From Streptomyces sp. P3 (lineage in GTDB: Bacteria > Actinomycetota > Actinomycetes > Streptomycetales > Streptomycetaceae): a stretch of DNA of 64,000 nt. Within the stretch, counting starts at the first letter, position 1. Every line of letters starts with the position of its first letter. Shown piece after piece: positions 45,622 to 54,310 of this stretch. The DNA lies in the NCBI RefSeq assembly GCF_003032475.1, contig NZ_CP028369.1, forward strand, positions 3,596,001 through 3,660,000. The letters are read 5' to 3'. The translations under genes were made by a program, and so were the position numbers. The notes beneath the pieces were generated by a model. The model was not told the origin of the DNA, did not search any database, and saw nothing but the letters and a program-made list of their open reading frames with translations.

Positions 45622-47354
45622 CAGGCAGCCTCCGCTTCCGTGAGCTGGGAGAGCACGATCTCCCGGTAGGTCTCGTTGTCCGCCATCAGCTCGCGGTGGG
45701 TGCCCGTGCCGACGACCCGGCCCTCGTCGAGGACGATGATCCGGTCGGCGTCGCGGATGGTCGCCACCCGCTGGGCGACGATCACCACGGTCGCCTCGGC
45801 GGTCTCCCGCCCGAGCGCCGCCCGAAGCGCCGCGTCGGTGGCGTAGTCGAGGGCCGAGAAGGAGTCGTCGAACAGGTAGATCTCCGGCCGCTGCACGAGG
45901 GTGCGGGCGATCGCCAGCCGCTGGCGCTGACCGCCGGAGACGTTCGTGCCGCCCTGCGCGATGGGAGAGTCGAGGCCGTTCTCCAGCTTGCTGACGAAGT
46001 CCTTGGCCTGCGCCACCTCCAGCGCGTGCCACAGTTCCTCGTCGGTGGCGTCCGGATTGCCGTAGCGCAGGTTGGTGGCGACCGTGCCCGCGAACAGGTA
46101 CGGCTTCTGCGGCACCAGACCGACGGTCCGCGCCAGCAGCACCGGGTCGACCTCGTCGACGGCGACCCCGTCCACGAGCACCTCGCCCTCGGTGGCGTCG
46201 AACAGCCGGGGCACCAGCCCGAGGAGCGTGGACTTGCCGCTGCCGGTCGAGCCGATCACGGCCGTCGTCTCACCGGGGCGGGCCACCAGCTCGATGGCCT
46301 TCAGGACGGGCTCCTCGGCGCCGGGGTAACGGAACCCGGCCCCTCTGATCTCCAGGTGCCCGTGCCGCCGCAGCTCGGTGACGGGCGCCACCGGCGGAAC
46401 CACGGAGGACGAGGTCTGCAGCACCTCCTGGATGCGCTCGGCGCACACCTCCGCGCGCGGCACCTGCATGAACATGAACGTGGCCATCATCACGGACATG
46501 ACGATCTGCATGAGGTAGGCGAGGAACGCGGTCAGATCACCGATCTGCATCTGCCCGCTGTCGATCCGGTGGGCGCCGAACCAGACCACCGCGATCGAGG
46601 ACAGGTTCACCGTGGTCATGACCACCGGGAACATCAGCGCCAGCATGTTGCCGGTCTTCAGCGAGATGTCCGTGAGGTCCGTGTTGGCCTTCCGGAACCG
46701 CTGCTGCTCGTACTCGTCCCGCACGAACGCGCGGATCACCCGGTTGCCGGTGATCTGCTCGCGCAGCACCCGGTTCACGGTGTCCAGCTTCACCTGCATG
46801 GACCGGAACAGCGGCCGCAGCCGGCGCACGATCAGCGTCACGCAGATGCCCAGCGTCGGCACGACGGCGACCAGCACCGCGGACAGCGGCACGTCCAGCC
46901 CGAGCGCCAGCACGATGCCTCCCACGCACATGATCGGCGCCGACACCATCAGCGTGAACGTCATCAGGGCCAGCATCTGGACCTGCTGGACGTCGTTGGT
47001 CGTCCGGGTGATCAGCGAGGGTGCGCCGAAGTGGCCGACCTCCCGGGCGGAGAAGGACTGCACCCGGTCGAAGACGGCCGCCCGCACGTCCCGGCCGAGG
47101 GCGGAAGCGGTCCTGGCGCCGTAGTAGACGGCGCCGATGTTGCACACGACCTGCGCCAGCGAGACGGCGATCATCACGCCGCCGAACGTCAGGATGTATC
47201 CGGTGTCTCCCTCGACGACGCCGTTGTCGATGATGTGCGCGTTCAGGGTGGGCAGGTAGAGGGTGGCGCAGGTCTGCAGGAACTGCAGCAGCACCAGCAG
47301 AGCGATGGGTTTCCTGTAGGGCCTGAGATAGGTCCGCAGAAGTCGTATGAGCAC
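45621..47354 (-). CDS. ABC exporter half-transporter (first subunit of a heterodimer)
   Basis: 577 residues from GTG 47354 (product begins VLIRLLRTYLRPYRKPIALL); GTG 47435 would add 27 residues without recognisable sequence. Six membrane segments (residues 15-300) precede the ATPase: Walker A VIGSTGSGKSTLLG near 375, signature NVSGGQRQRLAIARTL near 475 and Walker B IYLFDDSFSALDYATD near 500. The catalytic Glu after Walker B is Asp, so this subunit carries the degenerate ATP site of the pair. Coupled to the next gene by a TGATG overlap. Confidence 0.9.
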   Translation of the reverse strand: MLIRLLRTYLRPYRKPIALLVLLQFLQTCATLYLPTLNAHIIDNGVVEGDTGYILTFGGVMIAVSLAQVVCNIGAVYYGARTASALGRDVRAAVFDRVQSFSAREVGHFGAPSLITRTTNDVQQVQMLALMTFTLMVSAPIMCVGGIVLALGLDVPLSAVLVAVVPTLGICVTLIVRRLRPLFRSMQVKLDTVNRVLREQITGNRVIRAFVRDEYEQQRFRKANTDLTDISLKTGNMLALMFPVVMTTVNLSSIAVVWFGAHRIDSGQMQIGDLTAFLAYLMQIVMSVMMATFMFMQVPRAEVCAERIQEVLQTSSSVVPPVAPVTELRRHGHLEIRGAGFRYPGAEEPVLKAIELVARPGETTAVIGSTGSGKSTLLGLVPRLFDATEGEVLVDGVAVDEVDPVLLARTVGLVPQKPYLFAGTVATNLRYGNPDATDEELWHALEVAQAKDFVSKLENGLDSPIAQGGTNVSGGQRQRLAIARTLVQRPEIYLFDDSFSALDYATDAALRAALGRETAEATVVIVAQRVATIRDADRIIVLDEGRVVGTGTHRELMADNETYREIVLSQLTEAEAA

Positions 47355-47517
47355 GCTACGTCTCTCGGAGTCGGCGGGAGGGGCATGGGGTAGCCGGGAG
47401 GGCATTGGTTGCCCCTGGCCCCTATCGTCCGACACCTCACCCGTGTTACCTCAACCGATTAAGCCGACAGCAGTGCTTTCCCGGCCTCCGGGCGCCCGGT
47501 ATGAACCATCTGCTCGA

Positions 47518-48972
47518 TCATGCCCGGAAAGCTCCAGGATGGGTCTGCTCCCGCACCGACACGAACTGCTGGCGCACCGCCTGCCCCACGGCCAGGTCCT
47601 CACCCGGGTCGAGGACCTGCGCCGCCGCTCCCTGCCAGGCCGGCGGCGTCCGCGGATCGAGCGTGCCCTGCGAGGCCCCGAGCGCCCACGCGGCCTGCCG
47701 GGCCGCCCCGATCGCCGCGTAGTCGGCCGGCTGCGGCACCACCACCTGCGCCCCGAACAGCGCGGGCGCCGCCGACTGCACCGCCGGCAGCTCGGCCGCC
47801 GCCCCCAGCAGGAAGACCCGCCGCACGTCCACGCCCCGGCCGCGCAGCACGTCCAGCGCGTCCGCGAGCCCGCACAGCATGCCCTCGAAGGCGGCCCGCG
47901 CGAAATGCTCCGGCTTCATCGACTCGCGTCGCAGCCCGGCCAGCGTGCCGGCGGTGTGCGGCAGGTTCGGCGTCCGCTCGCCCTCCAGGTACGGCAGCAT
48001 GACCAGCCCGTGCGATCCCGGCGTGGACTTCATCGCCAGGTCCGACAGCGCGTCCAGATCGGGCGCCCCGACCAGCTCGGCCGCGCCGCGCAGGGTCCGT
48101 ACGGCGTTGAGCGTGGTGACGACGGGCAGATGCATGCCGGTCGCGTCCGCCAGCGAGGTGATCATCCCGCTCTGGTCGACGAGCGCCTCGGGGTGCACGG
48201 CCATCACGGACCCGGAGGCCCCGAGCGAGACCACGGCGTCGCCCATCCCCAGCCCGAGCCCCAGCGCCGCCGCCATCGTCTCGCCGGTCCCGGCGGAGAT
48301 CAGCAGCCCCTCCGGAGTGGTGCCGGCCGCGTCGGACGGCCCGATCACCTCGGGCAGCATCGCCTGGTGGCCGAGCGCCAACTCGACGAGATCCGGCCGG
48401 TATCCGCCGGTGGCGGCCGACCAGTACCCGGTGCCGGACGCCCCGCCGCGGTCGGTGGTTCGCCGCACCGGCCGCCCCAGCAACTGCCACACCAGCCAGT
48501 CGTGCGCCTGCAGCAGCACGGCGCTCCGCGCGGCGGCGTCGGGCTCGCTCTTCGCCAGCCAGCGCAGCTTTGTCACCGGCTGCGCCGCCTGGGGCACGCA
48601 TCCCACCGCCTGCGCCCACGCCTCGCGGCCGCCGAGCGCATCGACCAGATCGGCCGCCGCGACCTGCGCCCGCTTGTCCCCGCCCACCATCGCCGGCCGC
48701 ACGGTGTTGCCCTGCGAGTCCAGCGGCACGACCGCGTTCTGCTGCGCGGACACGCCGATGGCCTGCACGCCTTCGAGCAGCCCGCCGCCCGCGGCCTCAC
48801 CCAGGGACAGCAGCCAGGCCTGCGGGTCGACGTCGGACGGCCGGCCGCCGCCCTCGGCGCCTTCCACCGGATGCGGCGCGTATCCCTGCCGGAGCACGGC
48901 TCCGGTGTCCGCGTCGCAGACGACGATACGAGTGAAATCGGGCGAACTGTCCAACCCGGCGACTATCCCCAT
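47518..48972 (-). CDS. xylB: Xylulokinase-like FGGY carbohydrate kinase
   Basis: 484 residues from ATG 48972. It has an N-terminal ATPase fold MGIVAGLDSSPDFTRIVVCD, sugar-binding VSAQQNAVVPLDSQGNTVRP near 95, GGDKRAQ with the candidate catalytic Asp near 117, a C-terminal fold with VSLGASGSVMAVHPEALV near 245 and MLPYLEGERTPNLPHTAGTL near 325, and a final adenosine-binding GAAAELPAVQSAAPALFGAQ near 400. It phosphorylates a pentulose, probably D-xylulose, feeding the pentose phosphate pathway. No xylose isomerase is seen nearby, so the substrate is inferred. Confidence 0.88.
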   Translation of the reverse strand: MGIVAGLDSSPDFTRIVVCDADTGAVLRQGYAPHPVEGAEGGGRPSDVDPQAWLLSLGEAAGGGLLEGVQAIGVSAQQNAVVPLDSQGNTVRPAMVGGDKRAQVAAADLVDALGGREAWAQAVGCVPQAAQPVTKLRWLAKSEPDAAARSAVLLQAHDWLVWQLLGRPVRRTTDRGGASGTGYWSAATGGYRPDLVELALGHQAMLPEVIGPSDAAGTTPEGLLISAGTGETMAAALGLGLGMGDAVVSLGASGSVMAVHPEALVDQSGMITSLADATGMHLPVVTTLNAVRTLRGAAELVGAPDLDALSDLAMKSTPGSHGLVMLPYLEGERTPNLPHTAGTLAGLRRESMKPEHFARAAFEGMLCGLADALDVLRGRGVDVRRVFLLGAAAELPAVQSAAPALFGAQVVVPQPADYAAIGAARQAAWALGASQGTLDPRTPPAWQGAAAQVLDPGEDLAVGQAVRQQFVSVREQTHPGAFRA

Positions 48973-49076
48973 GTCGAAAATTCTGCCGCACGCCGGGCCC
49001 GGATGCGGCCGTCGGGCGCTTCCGGGACGGGCGGGACGGCCGAACGGAGCCGCCGCCCGCCGTCACGGCGGCGTCG

Positions 49077-49382
49077 TCAGGTGTTGCTCGTACCCCAGTC
49101 GTCCCCGCCCGCGCCGTTGACGTTGCGGTCGCGCAGCGAACGCACCCGGCCCGCCACCGACTCCGGCATCCGGTCGCCGACCTTGTCGCTGACCGCGTGG
49201 TACGCCTTGCCCGCGTACTGGCGGCCCTGATGGGCGGCGGTCTCGGCGGTGTTGCGCACGGCGGGGTTCTGGGCGACCTGCCGCGCCGACTTCTTCAGCT
49301 GCTCGTAGCGCTCGCGCCCGGCGCGCGTGCCCAGGACGTAACCGACAGCCAGTCCGACGACGAACGTGAGCTTGTAGCGCAT
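49077..49382 (-). CDS. YtxH-like small membrane-associated protein
   Basis: 101 residues from ATG 49382, with GGAAGGG upstream. It has one N-terminal hydrophobic segment (MRYKLTFVVGLAVGYVLGTR) followed by the charged helix AGRERYEQLKKSARQVAQNP and a polar tail ending DDWGTSNT. The GYVLG-RAGRERYE pattern is typical of YtxH-domain proteins found in many actinomycetes. The role is unknown, possibly envelope stress. It lies just upstream of the tRNA cluster on the opposite strand. Confidence 0.82.
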   Translation of the reverse strand: MRYKLTFVVGLAVGYVLGTRAGRERYEQLKKSARQVAQNPAVRNTAETAAHQGRQYAGKAYHAVSDKVGDRMPESVAGRVRSLRDRNVNGAGGDDWGTSNT

Positions 49383-49539
49383 GACTGCCACCCTTCCTCG
49401 AGTAGGTCCCCGGCCCGACACCGGCGCCGGGGGGAACCGATTGGCGGAGCACCCCCCTGCTTGCGCTAATGTATGTGTCGCAGCGAGCGAGCGCTTCCTG
49501 GCGAATACCCAGCTAGGCACGTTCGATGCGACGAGGCAT

Positions 49540-49612
49540 TCCCCTGTAGCTCAATTGGCAGAGCAGCCGGCTGTTAACCGGCAGGTTACTGGTTCGAGTC
49601 CAGTCGGGGGAG
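49540..49612 (+). tRNA. tRNA-Asn (GUU), copy 1
   Basis: A full cloverleaf: acceptor TCCCCTG pairs with CGGGGGA (one G-T), D-arm GCTCAATTGGCAGAGC, anticodon loop CTGTTAA with GTT, T-arm ACTGGTTCGAGTCCAGT and discriminator G. CCA is not encoded. Confidence 0.96.
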
Positions 49613-49617
49613 CTCGG

Positions 49618-49690
49618 TCCCCTGTAGCTCAATTGGCAGAGCAGCCGGCTGTTAACCGGCAGGTTACTGGTTCGAGTCCAGTCGGGGGAG
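49618..49690 (+). tRNA. tRNA-Asn (GUU), copy 2
   Basis: Identical in sequence to the first copy, separated from it by only five bases (CTCGG). The pair makes a 78-base-period tandem duplication and probably one precursor transcript. Confidence 0.96.
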
Positions 49691-49701
49691 CATCGTGAAC
49701 G

Positions 49702-49724
49702 AGGACCCCGTGGGGGTCCTTTTT
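49702..49724 (+). terminator. Rho-independent terminator after the tRNA-Asn pair
   Basis: AGGACCCC-GTG-GGGGTCCT followed directly by TTTT. A classical terminator 11 bases after the second tRNA. Confidence 0.93.
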
Positions 49725-49859
49725 CATGTCGGCGGGAACCGTGCAGGCCAGGGCGCAAGTCCTCCTGGGCGTGCAAGGTCGACCAGCCGGAGCGTGAGAT
49801 CGTATGTGCGGCTATGCTGCGGCAGACGGCGCGCACACCTGTACGCGACACGCCGCTAT

Positions 49860-49933
49860 GGGGCGGTAGCTCAGCCGGTTAGAGCAGCGGACTCATAATC
49901 CGTCGGCCGTGGGTTCGAGTCCCACCCGCCCCA
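49860..49933 (+). tRNA. tRNA with CAU anticodon (elongator Met or Ile2)
   Basis: Acceptor GGGGCGG/CCGCCCC, D-arm GCTC/GAGC, anticodon loop CTCATAA (CAT), T-arm GTGGGTTCGAGTCCCAC, discriminator A. CAU could be elongator methionine or lysidine-modified isoleucine-2; the sequence alone does not settle it here. Its 3' 45 bases start a 47-base direct repeat with 55938-55984, so it served as an integration site. Confidence 0.93.
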
Positions 49934-49935
49934 CC
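49889..49935 (+). repeat. att-type direct repeat, copy 1 (inside the CAU tRNA gene)
   Basis: A 47-base exact repeat covering the anticodon arm, T-arm, acceptor 3' strand and two flanking bases. The second copy is at 55938-55984. tRNA 3' ends are standard targets of tyrosine-recombinase elements. Confidence 0.9.
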
Positions 49936-50150
49936 TTTGCAGGTCTCTGACCTGCGGAAACGTTCATTTTTTGGGTGTCGGAGCGTCAACTGTCGCTCAA
50001 CGGACCGAATCCGCTGCTCGTGGCTCCGGAGTGCGGTGAAGTTCTTGCCACCCCGCAGGGCAGGCATTGTGCTGACCTGCGGTAATGCCGATGATCAGGG
50101 GCCAGGGCCGACGAGCCGACAGCAGCTGCTCTGCTTCGTTTCGTGATCCT

Positions 50151-50173
50151 GGGGACGTGCTGGGGACACAAGG
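50151..50173 (+). repeat. Junction motif, copy 1
   Basis: GGGGACGTGCTGGGGACACA followed by AGG. Related copies lie at 55805-55827 and 63407-63429, each at the edge of a decayed segment. Confidence 0.6.
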
Positions 50174-50439
50174 TTTCGGCAAGGTCTGCGGAGCACTGCC
50201 CGCGGGCTCCCTGTCCGGCCGGCCGAGAGGCTTCCGTGCGGCACTGCTGACCAGGTTCGACCTCGCCTTGGAGGAGCCCGATCGCATCGGCACCGGGGAG
50301 TGAGGGGCTGGTGCGCATCAGGCGGAAACTGCCCGAACTGAAAACGGCCCGATAAAACCGCCGAACTCACTCACCTGCAAGCGTGGCGACTGGCATCCAT
50401 CTGGAAGGGACCCGTCCGGGGTGTGTCGTCGGGGCACGT

Positions 50440-50468
50440 CCCGTGCCGGGCAGCACGCCCGGCACGGG
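50440..50468. terminator. Perfect 12-bp hairpin
   Basis: CCCGTGCCGGGC-AGCAC-GCCCGGCACGGG. It looks like a terminator, but no intact gene ends nearby, so its origin is unclear. Confidence 0.5.
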
Positions 50469-50647
50469 CATGAACGCGGCGATGGCCTTTCTGTGGAACC
50501 GGTCGTGCGGGCCGTCCGAAAACGCCCCCGAATGTGTAGCGGCCCCCGGAAGGGCGCTCGGTCTCTCGTGTGCTGCCCTGAACGGCTCCGGGCCTGATGG
50601 AGGCTCGGGCCCGTCTCCGGCGACTCCATTCAGCTTCTGCAGATGGA

Positions 50648-50694
50648 CCAGGGCCTGTCCGATCGGCGGGGAGTGATCACCGGACAGGCCCTGG
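50648..50694 (-). terminator. Relic terminator of the alpha-glucosidase remnant
   Basis: CCAGGGCCTGTCCG pairs perfectly with CGGACAGGCCCTGG (14 bp, 19-base loop), 52 bases beyond the stop codon of the alpha-glucosidase remnant on the minus strand. Confidence 0.75.
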
Positions 50695-50745
50695 CGTATT
50701 GGGGCGCGGGGAGGCCGGCTGGGGTGATCCCGTCGCCGTCGACAG

Positions 50746-51125
50746 TCAGTCCAGATGCAACAGGACCGTGGTATCCGGCGGCAGCATCCCGTCCTTGGTC
50801 AGCGGCCCTGAAGCGAGGAGGGGGCTGCCGGCGTCGGGGAGCGGGTTCGGCTGATCGGAGAGGTTGACCGCGCGCAGCAGGCCGGTGCCGCGTTCGAAGA
50901 GGAGGGGGGCGGGCTGTCCAGCCAGCGGAACTCCTCGCCGCGCAGGTCGGGGCTGGTGCGGCGCAGGCGCAGGGAGGTGCGGTCGGCTGGTTGGCTTCGG
51001 CGGTGTACGACTTCCAGTCCGCGGGCTGGGGAAGCCAGGGGGTGGCTCTGGTCGTGCTGAAGCCGAAGGGCGGGGTGTCCCCGGTCAGGGGAGGCGGGAC
51101 GCAGCAGCCGTCGCGGTCTCTGGGC
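50746..51125 (-). pseudogene. 3' remnant of an alpha-glucosidase (GH13) gene
   Basis: Only the C-terminal region survives, in shifting frames. One frame reads GDTPPFGFS and PWLPQPADWKSYTAEA; a frame change then gives LRLRRTSPDLRGEEFRWLDS; a further change leads to ASGPLTKDGMLPPDTTVLLH and a TGA at 50746-50748. These pieces in this order match the end of bacterial oligo-1,6/alpha-glucosidases. At least two frameshifts and the missing catalytic barrel make it a pseudogene. Its own terminator is still present downstream. Confidence 0.8.
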
Positions 51126-51217
51126 GCTGCAGTAGAACTCCGTGCCCTGCGAACCGTCGACCTCACCCGTGCTTCATCCACTCGGAGACCGTCCACCCCG
51201 ACCTGCGAGCCGTCAGG

Positions 51218-51406
51218 TCAGTTGCCGGCCTTCTTGTCGAACCATCCGAGCGACTGGGCGACGGACGCGCCGAACAAGAGGATGCCGGGAGGAACGATCC
51301 CGAACCAGACGGCATCGGCTTTCATGGCCGCGAGCAGGGCGATGGCGCCGATGGCCAGCGCCAGGAGCGCGAGCATGCCCAGAAGGACACGAATCTTGGA
51401 AACCAA
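51218..51406 (-). CDS. Small membrane protein
   Basis: 62 residues from TTG 51406 behind GGAGAG (TTG 51421 would add five). It has two hydrophobic segments (LLGMLALLALAIGAIALLAA and VWFGIVPPGILLFGASVAQS) and a short polar tail ending DKKAGN. The composition is protein-like and the hydrophobic pattern is clear. No family is recognised. Confidence 0.55.
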   Translation of the reverse strand: MVSKIRVLLGMLALLALAIGAIALLAAMKADAVWFGIVPPGILLFGASVAQSLGWFDKKAGN

Positions 51407-51435
51407 CGGAGGACTCTCCAATGTTCAGCTGGGCT

Positions 51436-51805
51436 CTATTGACTAGACAGCGTTCGCTCCCCGTTGGACCACCGGGGACGTTTGCCCAGTAGGGAGGCAG
51501 CAAGGGCCTCGGGGTGACACCACGGCTCCGTCAGAAAGCTCATGGGGCAAGTCTCCCGACGCAAGGTGCTGACTACGGCGATGAGTAGGGGGTACAACGC
51601 GAGCACCCGGTCCACGAAGAGCCACAACAGGATGCCCCGGTCGCCAGGCAGGCGATGGTGGCCAGGAAGGCGGCGATGAACATCCGCCGCGCTTCTCCTG
51701 TACGTCGATCTCCTTCTTCGGCAGGAAGGTGTGTTCGGGTAGGCCGAAGTTTTCACGGGAAGCCAGTCCGGCGACTTCAGGGGGCGGGGAAACCGGCACG
51801 CTCAT
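51436..51805 (-). pseudogene. Frameshifted small membrane-protein gene
   Basis: A plausible start at 51805 gives MSVPVSPPPEVAGLASRENF and KKEIDVQEKR. The hydrophobic continuation MFIAAFLATIACLATG lies in a second frame, and GILLWLFVDRVLALYPLLIA followed by MSFLTEPWCHPEALAASLL in a third, ending at 51436. Joined, they would encode a protein of about 120 residues with two membrane segments. Two indels therefore inactivate it. No family is recognised. Confidence 0.5.
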
Positions 51806-51866
51806 ACAGGCGCCTCGGTTTCGTATCAAAGCGGCCTCGTCAAGGCTGCTTCATTCGGTCGCGTGT

Positions 51867-53027
51867 TCAATTGGTCGTGTGCTCGATGAGCCGGGCCAGC
51901 AGACGGGCGCGGGGGACCATCCGCGCGACCTCGACGTACTCGCTGTCCGCGTGCGCGCCTGCGCCCACGGCGCCCAGGCCGTCCAGCGTCGGACAGCCCA
52001 CCGCCGCGGTGTAGTTGCCGTCCGAGGCGCCGCCGACGGCGATCCCCCGCAGCGGTTCCTGGCCCAACTCCGTGGCGAGCCGGGAGGCGAGGGCGAACAG
52101 TTCGGCGGACGATTCCGGTGTCATGGGTGGCCGTTGCCTGCCGCCCAGCACCTCGAGCCGGGCTCCGGGCGTCCGGGCGTTGAGGCCCCTCATGAGCTCG
52201 TCGACCCAGTCCTGTGCCGCAGTCGTCGGCACGCGCACGTCCACCGACACCCGGGCCAGCGCGGGCACCGTGTTGCGGGCAGTGCCGGCGGACAGCAGGG
52301 TGGGCGTAACGGTCGCGAGGCCCAGGACGGAGTGGGCGCCGCCGGCGACACCCGACGAGGCTCCGAGCAACGAGGCTCCGAGGCCGGCGACGGACAGCAC
52401 CTGATGAGCTGCCTCGACCGCCGCGTTGACCCCCTTCTGCGGTTCCTGACCCGCGTGCGCGGCCCGGCCATGCACCACGATCTCGTACCTCGAAGTGCCC
52501 TTGCGGGCGGTCTTGAGTGCACCCTCCCCGTCCGCGGACGCCTCCAGTACGAAAGCGGCCCTGCACCCCCGCGCGGCTTCCTCGATCAGTTCCCGGGAGG
52601 TCGCGGAGCCGACCTCCTCGTCCCCGCTGACCAGTACGCACACCCCGTCTGGGGAGGGCAGGGAGGCCAGCGCGTGGAGCATCTGCACCAGGCCCGCCTT
52701 CATGTCCAGGACCCCGGGGCCGCGGGCGATTCCGTCGGTCACCGACCAGGGGTGGTCCTGGAGAGAGCCGATGGGCCACACCGTGTCGTGGTGTCCCACC
52801 AGGAGGACCCGCGGGGTGCCGAAGGTCCACCGCAGGTGGGTCACACCGTCGATCACGATCGTCTCCGGTCCGGCGCCCAGCAGCGCCGTCCCGAGGGCGC
52901 CGACCACCTCGGCGCTGCGCGCCACCGCCGCGTGGTCGGCTGAGAAGGACTCGCAGAGCACGAGCCTCTCCAGATCGGCCAGCATCATCGGCAACGAGAG
53001 CGCGGCTCCCCGGGTCACCGGTCCCAC
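51867..53027 (-). CDS. M20-family metallopeptidase (carboxypeptidase/deacylase)
   Basis: 386 residues from GTG 53027; the open frame extends to 53156 but only Arg-rich sequence precedes. Zinc-site motifs are LLVGHHDTVWP near 80 (His and Asp), GPGVLDMKAGLVQML near 112 (bridging Asp), VLVSGDEEVGSATSREL near 140 (catalytic Glu pair) and the late His in GAGAHADSEYVEV near 365. The dimerisation domain includes VVHGRAAHAGQEPQKG near 195. Members cleave acyl-amino acids or dipeptides, and G-type carboxypeptidases are close relatives. It is cytosolic and divergent from a LysR gene that probably regulates it. Confidence 0.92.
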   Translation of the reverse strand: MGPVTRGAALSLPMMLADLERLVLCESFSADHAAVARSAEVVGALGTALLGAGPETIVIDGVTHLRWTFGTPRVLLVGHHDTVWPIGSLQDHPWSVTDGIARGPGVLDMKAGLVQMLHALASLPSPDGVCVLVSGDEEVGSATSRELIEEAARGCRAAFVLEASADGEGALKTARKGTSRYEIVVHGRAAHAGQEPQKGVNAAVEAAHQVLSVAGLGASLLGASSGVAGGAHSVLGLATVTPTLLSAGTARNTVPALARVSVDVRVPTTAAQDWVDELMRGLNARTPGARLEVLGGRQRPPMTPESSAELFALASRLATELGQEPLRGIAVGGASDGNYTAAVGCPTLDGLGAVGAGAHADSEYVEVARMVPRARLLARLIEHTTN

Positions 53028-53245
53028 CCCGTCGCAATCTTCCTTCGGCGCAACACATTTCCCCCTCGGAACTCGTGGGCCACGGGTGCGGCGGGGCGCC
53101 TTCCCCCTGCGGACCCCGCCGCACGAACGACGGTATGGGCCGGCTCGGCATACCACCAGCGACTGAATAGCATGGGATCAATGCACTGAAGGAATGTGTC
53201 GTGGAGGGATGGCGCTGTGGGAAGGCACATCTCGGAAGGAGAAAC

Positions 53246-54130
53246 GTGTTCGAGATCGACGCGCTGCGGCTGCTGGTGGCCGTGGCCGAGACGGGGTCGT
53301 TCACGAAGGCGGCGGTGCGCCTCAGTTACACGCAGTCCGCGGTGTCCCGGCGAATCGCCGCGCTGGAACAGCAGACCGGCGGGCCGCTGTTCGAGCGCCT
53401 CCCTCGGGGCGTACGGCTCAATCCCGCCGGCCGTACACTGCACCGGCACGCCATGGAGGTGCTCGACCGGTTGTCGCGGGCGGAGCGGGAGCTGGCCGTG
53501 CTGCACGCGGGGCTCGGCGGACTGCTGCACGTAGGCGCGTTTGCCACCGCCAACATCTCGCTGATGCCCACCGCCCTGCGGGCGCTCCGGGACACCAGGC
53601 CGGATGTGGAGGTCGTCGCGGTGGAGGGCTGGACCGACACGCTGATGCAGCGCCTTGCGGACGGGGCGCTGGACCTGGCCGTCGTCAGCGACTACCCGTC
53701 CGGTCTGCCGTCGGCCGACGGTGTCACGACGACCGTGCTGTGCGAGGACGAGTTGTTCGTGGCTCTCCCACGCGGGCACCGCCTGGCCGGAGCCGGGGCG
53801 GTCGACCTGCGTGAACTGCACGACGAGGCATGGCTTCACAGCGCGTACGGCGACCGTCCCACGATGCTCGCCGACGCCTGCGCGCGGGCGGGCTTCACGC
53901 CCAGGAAGATCATCCGGATCGCGGAGTGGACGGCGAAGTTCGGTTACGCGGCCGCCGGGTTGGGAGTGGCGCTGGTGCCCTCGCTGGCCGCACGGGCGGT
54001 CCCCGACGAACTCGTCCTGCGCCGCCTCACCGACTCGGCCCTGCGCCGGACCGTCCATGTGGCGCTGCCTCTTGCCCCGCTACCGGCGGCGCTGAAACTG
54101 CGGGATCTACTGCGCGACGCCGTCGACTGA
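53246..54130 (+). CDS. LysR-family transcriptional regulator
   Basis: 294 residues from GTG 53246, four bases after GGAAGGAG. The N-terminal helix-turn-helix is LLVAVAETGSFTKAAVRL, QSAVSRRIAALEQQTGGPLF (residues 5-45), followed by the linker helix and a periplasmic-binding-like effector domain (from about 90, HVGAFATANISLMPTALRAL). It is divergent from the M20 peptidase gene across a 218-base promoter region, the usual LysR layout, so it likely activates that gene. Confidence 0.93.
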   Translation: MFEIDALRLLVAVAETGSFTKAAVRLSYTQSAVSRRIAALEQQTGGPLFERLPRGVRLNPAGRTLHRHAMEVLDRLSRAERELAVLHAGLGGLLHVGAFATANISLMPTALRALRDTRPDVEVVAVEGWTDTLMQRLADGALDLAVVSDYPSGLPSADGVTTTVLCEDELFVALPRGHRLAGAGAVDLRELHDEAWLHSAYGDRPTMLADACARAGFTPRKIIRIAEWTAKFGYAAAGLGVALVPSLAARAVPDELVLRRLTDSALRRTVHVALPLAPLPAALKLRDLLRDAVD

Positions 54131-54310
54131 ACCGTCTTAGGAGCGATCAGCCACGGTGCAAGGTCAGTATCGGCCAGACTGTGGTGGTCTTCCGGGTGGT
54201 CGTGCGGTGTTCGTGAGGGGTCCTGACTCTCCTGCCGAACGCCCTGCGGTTCCTCCCCGCCGGCTGTCTCGGCGAGGTGGATACGAGGACTTGACGGACA
54301 CCGACGAACC

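Larger units (their letters stand above)
49936..50745. other. Gene-free attachment-side region
   Basis: No gene is supported. The first 150 bases resemble the sequence after the second att copy (55985-56112). Recombinase arm-site-like TGACCTGCGGAAACG occurs at 49948-49962 and TGACCTGCGGTAATG at 50073-50087. Further on are a 23-base motif shared with two other junctions and two strong hairpins. Minus-strand reading frames over the tRNA are artefacts. Confidence 0.6.

Noticed and set aside
49879..50067. Minus-strand frame over the CAU tRNA (contains GGTRTHGRRIMSP)
   Set aside because: This is the well-known false ORF produced by reading tRNA sequence backwards; the same artefact appears over the second att copy at 55769-56092.
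50630..51196. 188-codon minus-strand frame taken as one protein
   Set aside because: Recognisable alpha-glucosidase sequence leaves this frame partway, so it is a frameshifted remnant, not an intact gene.
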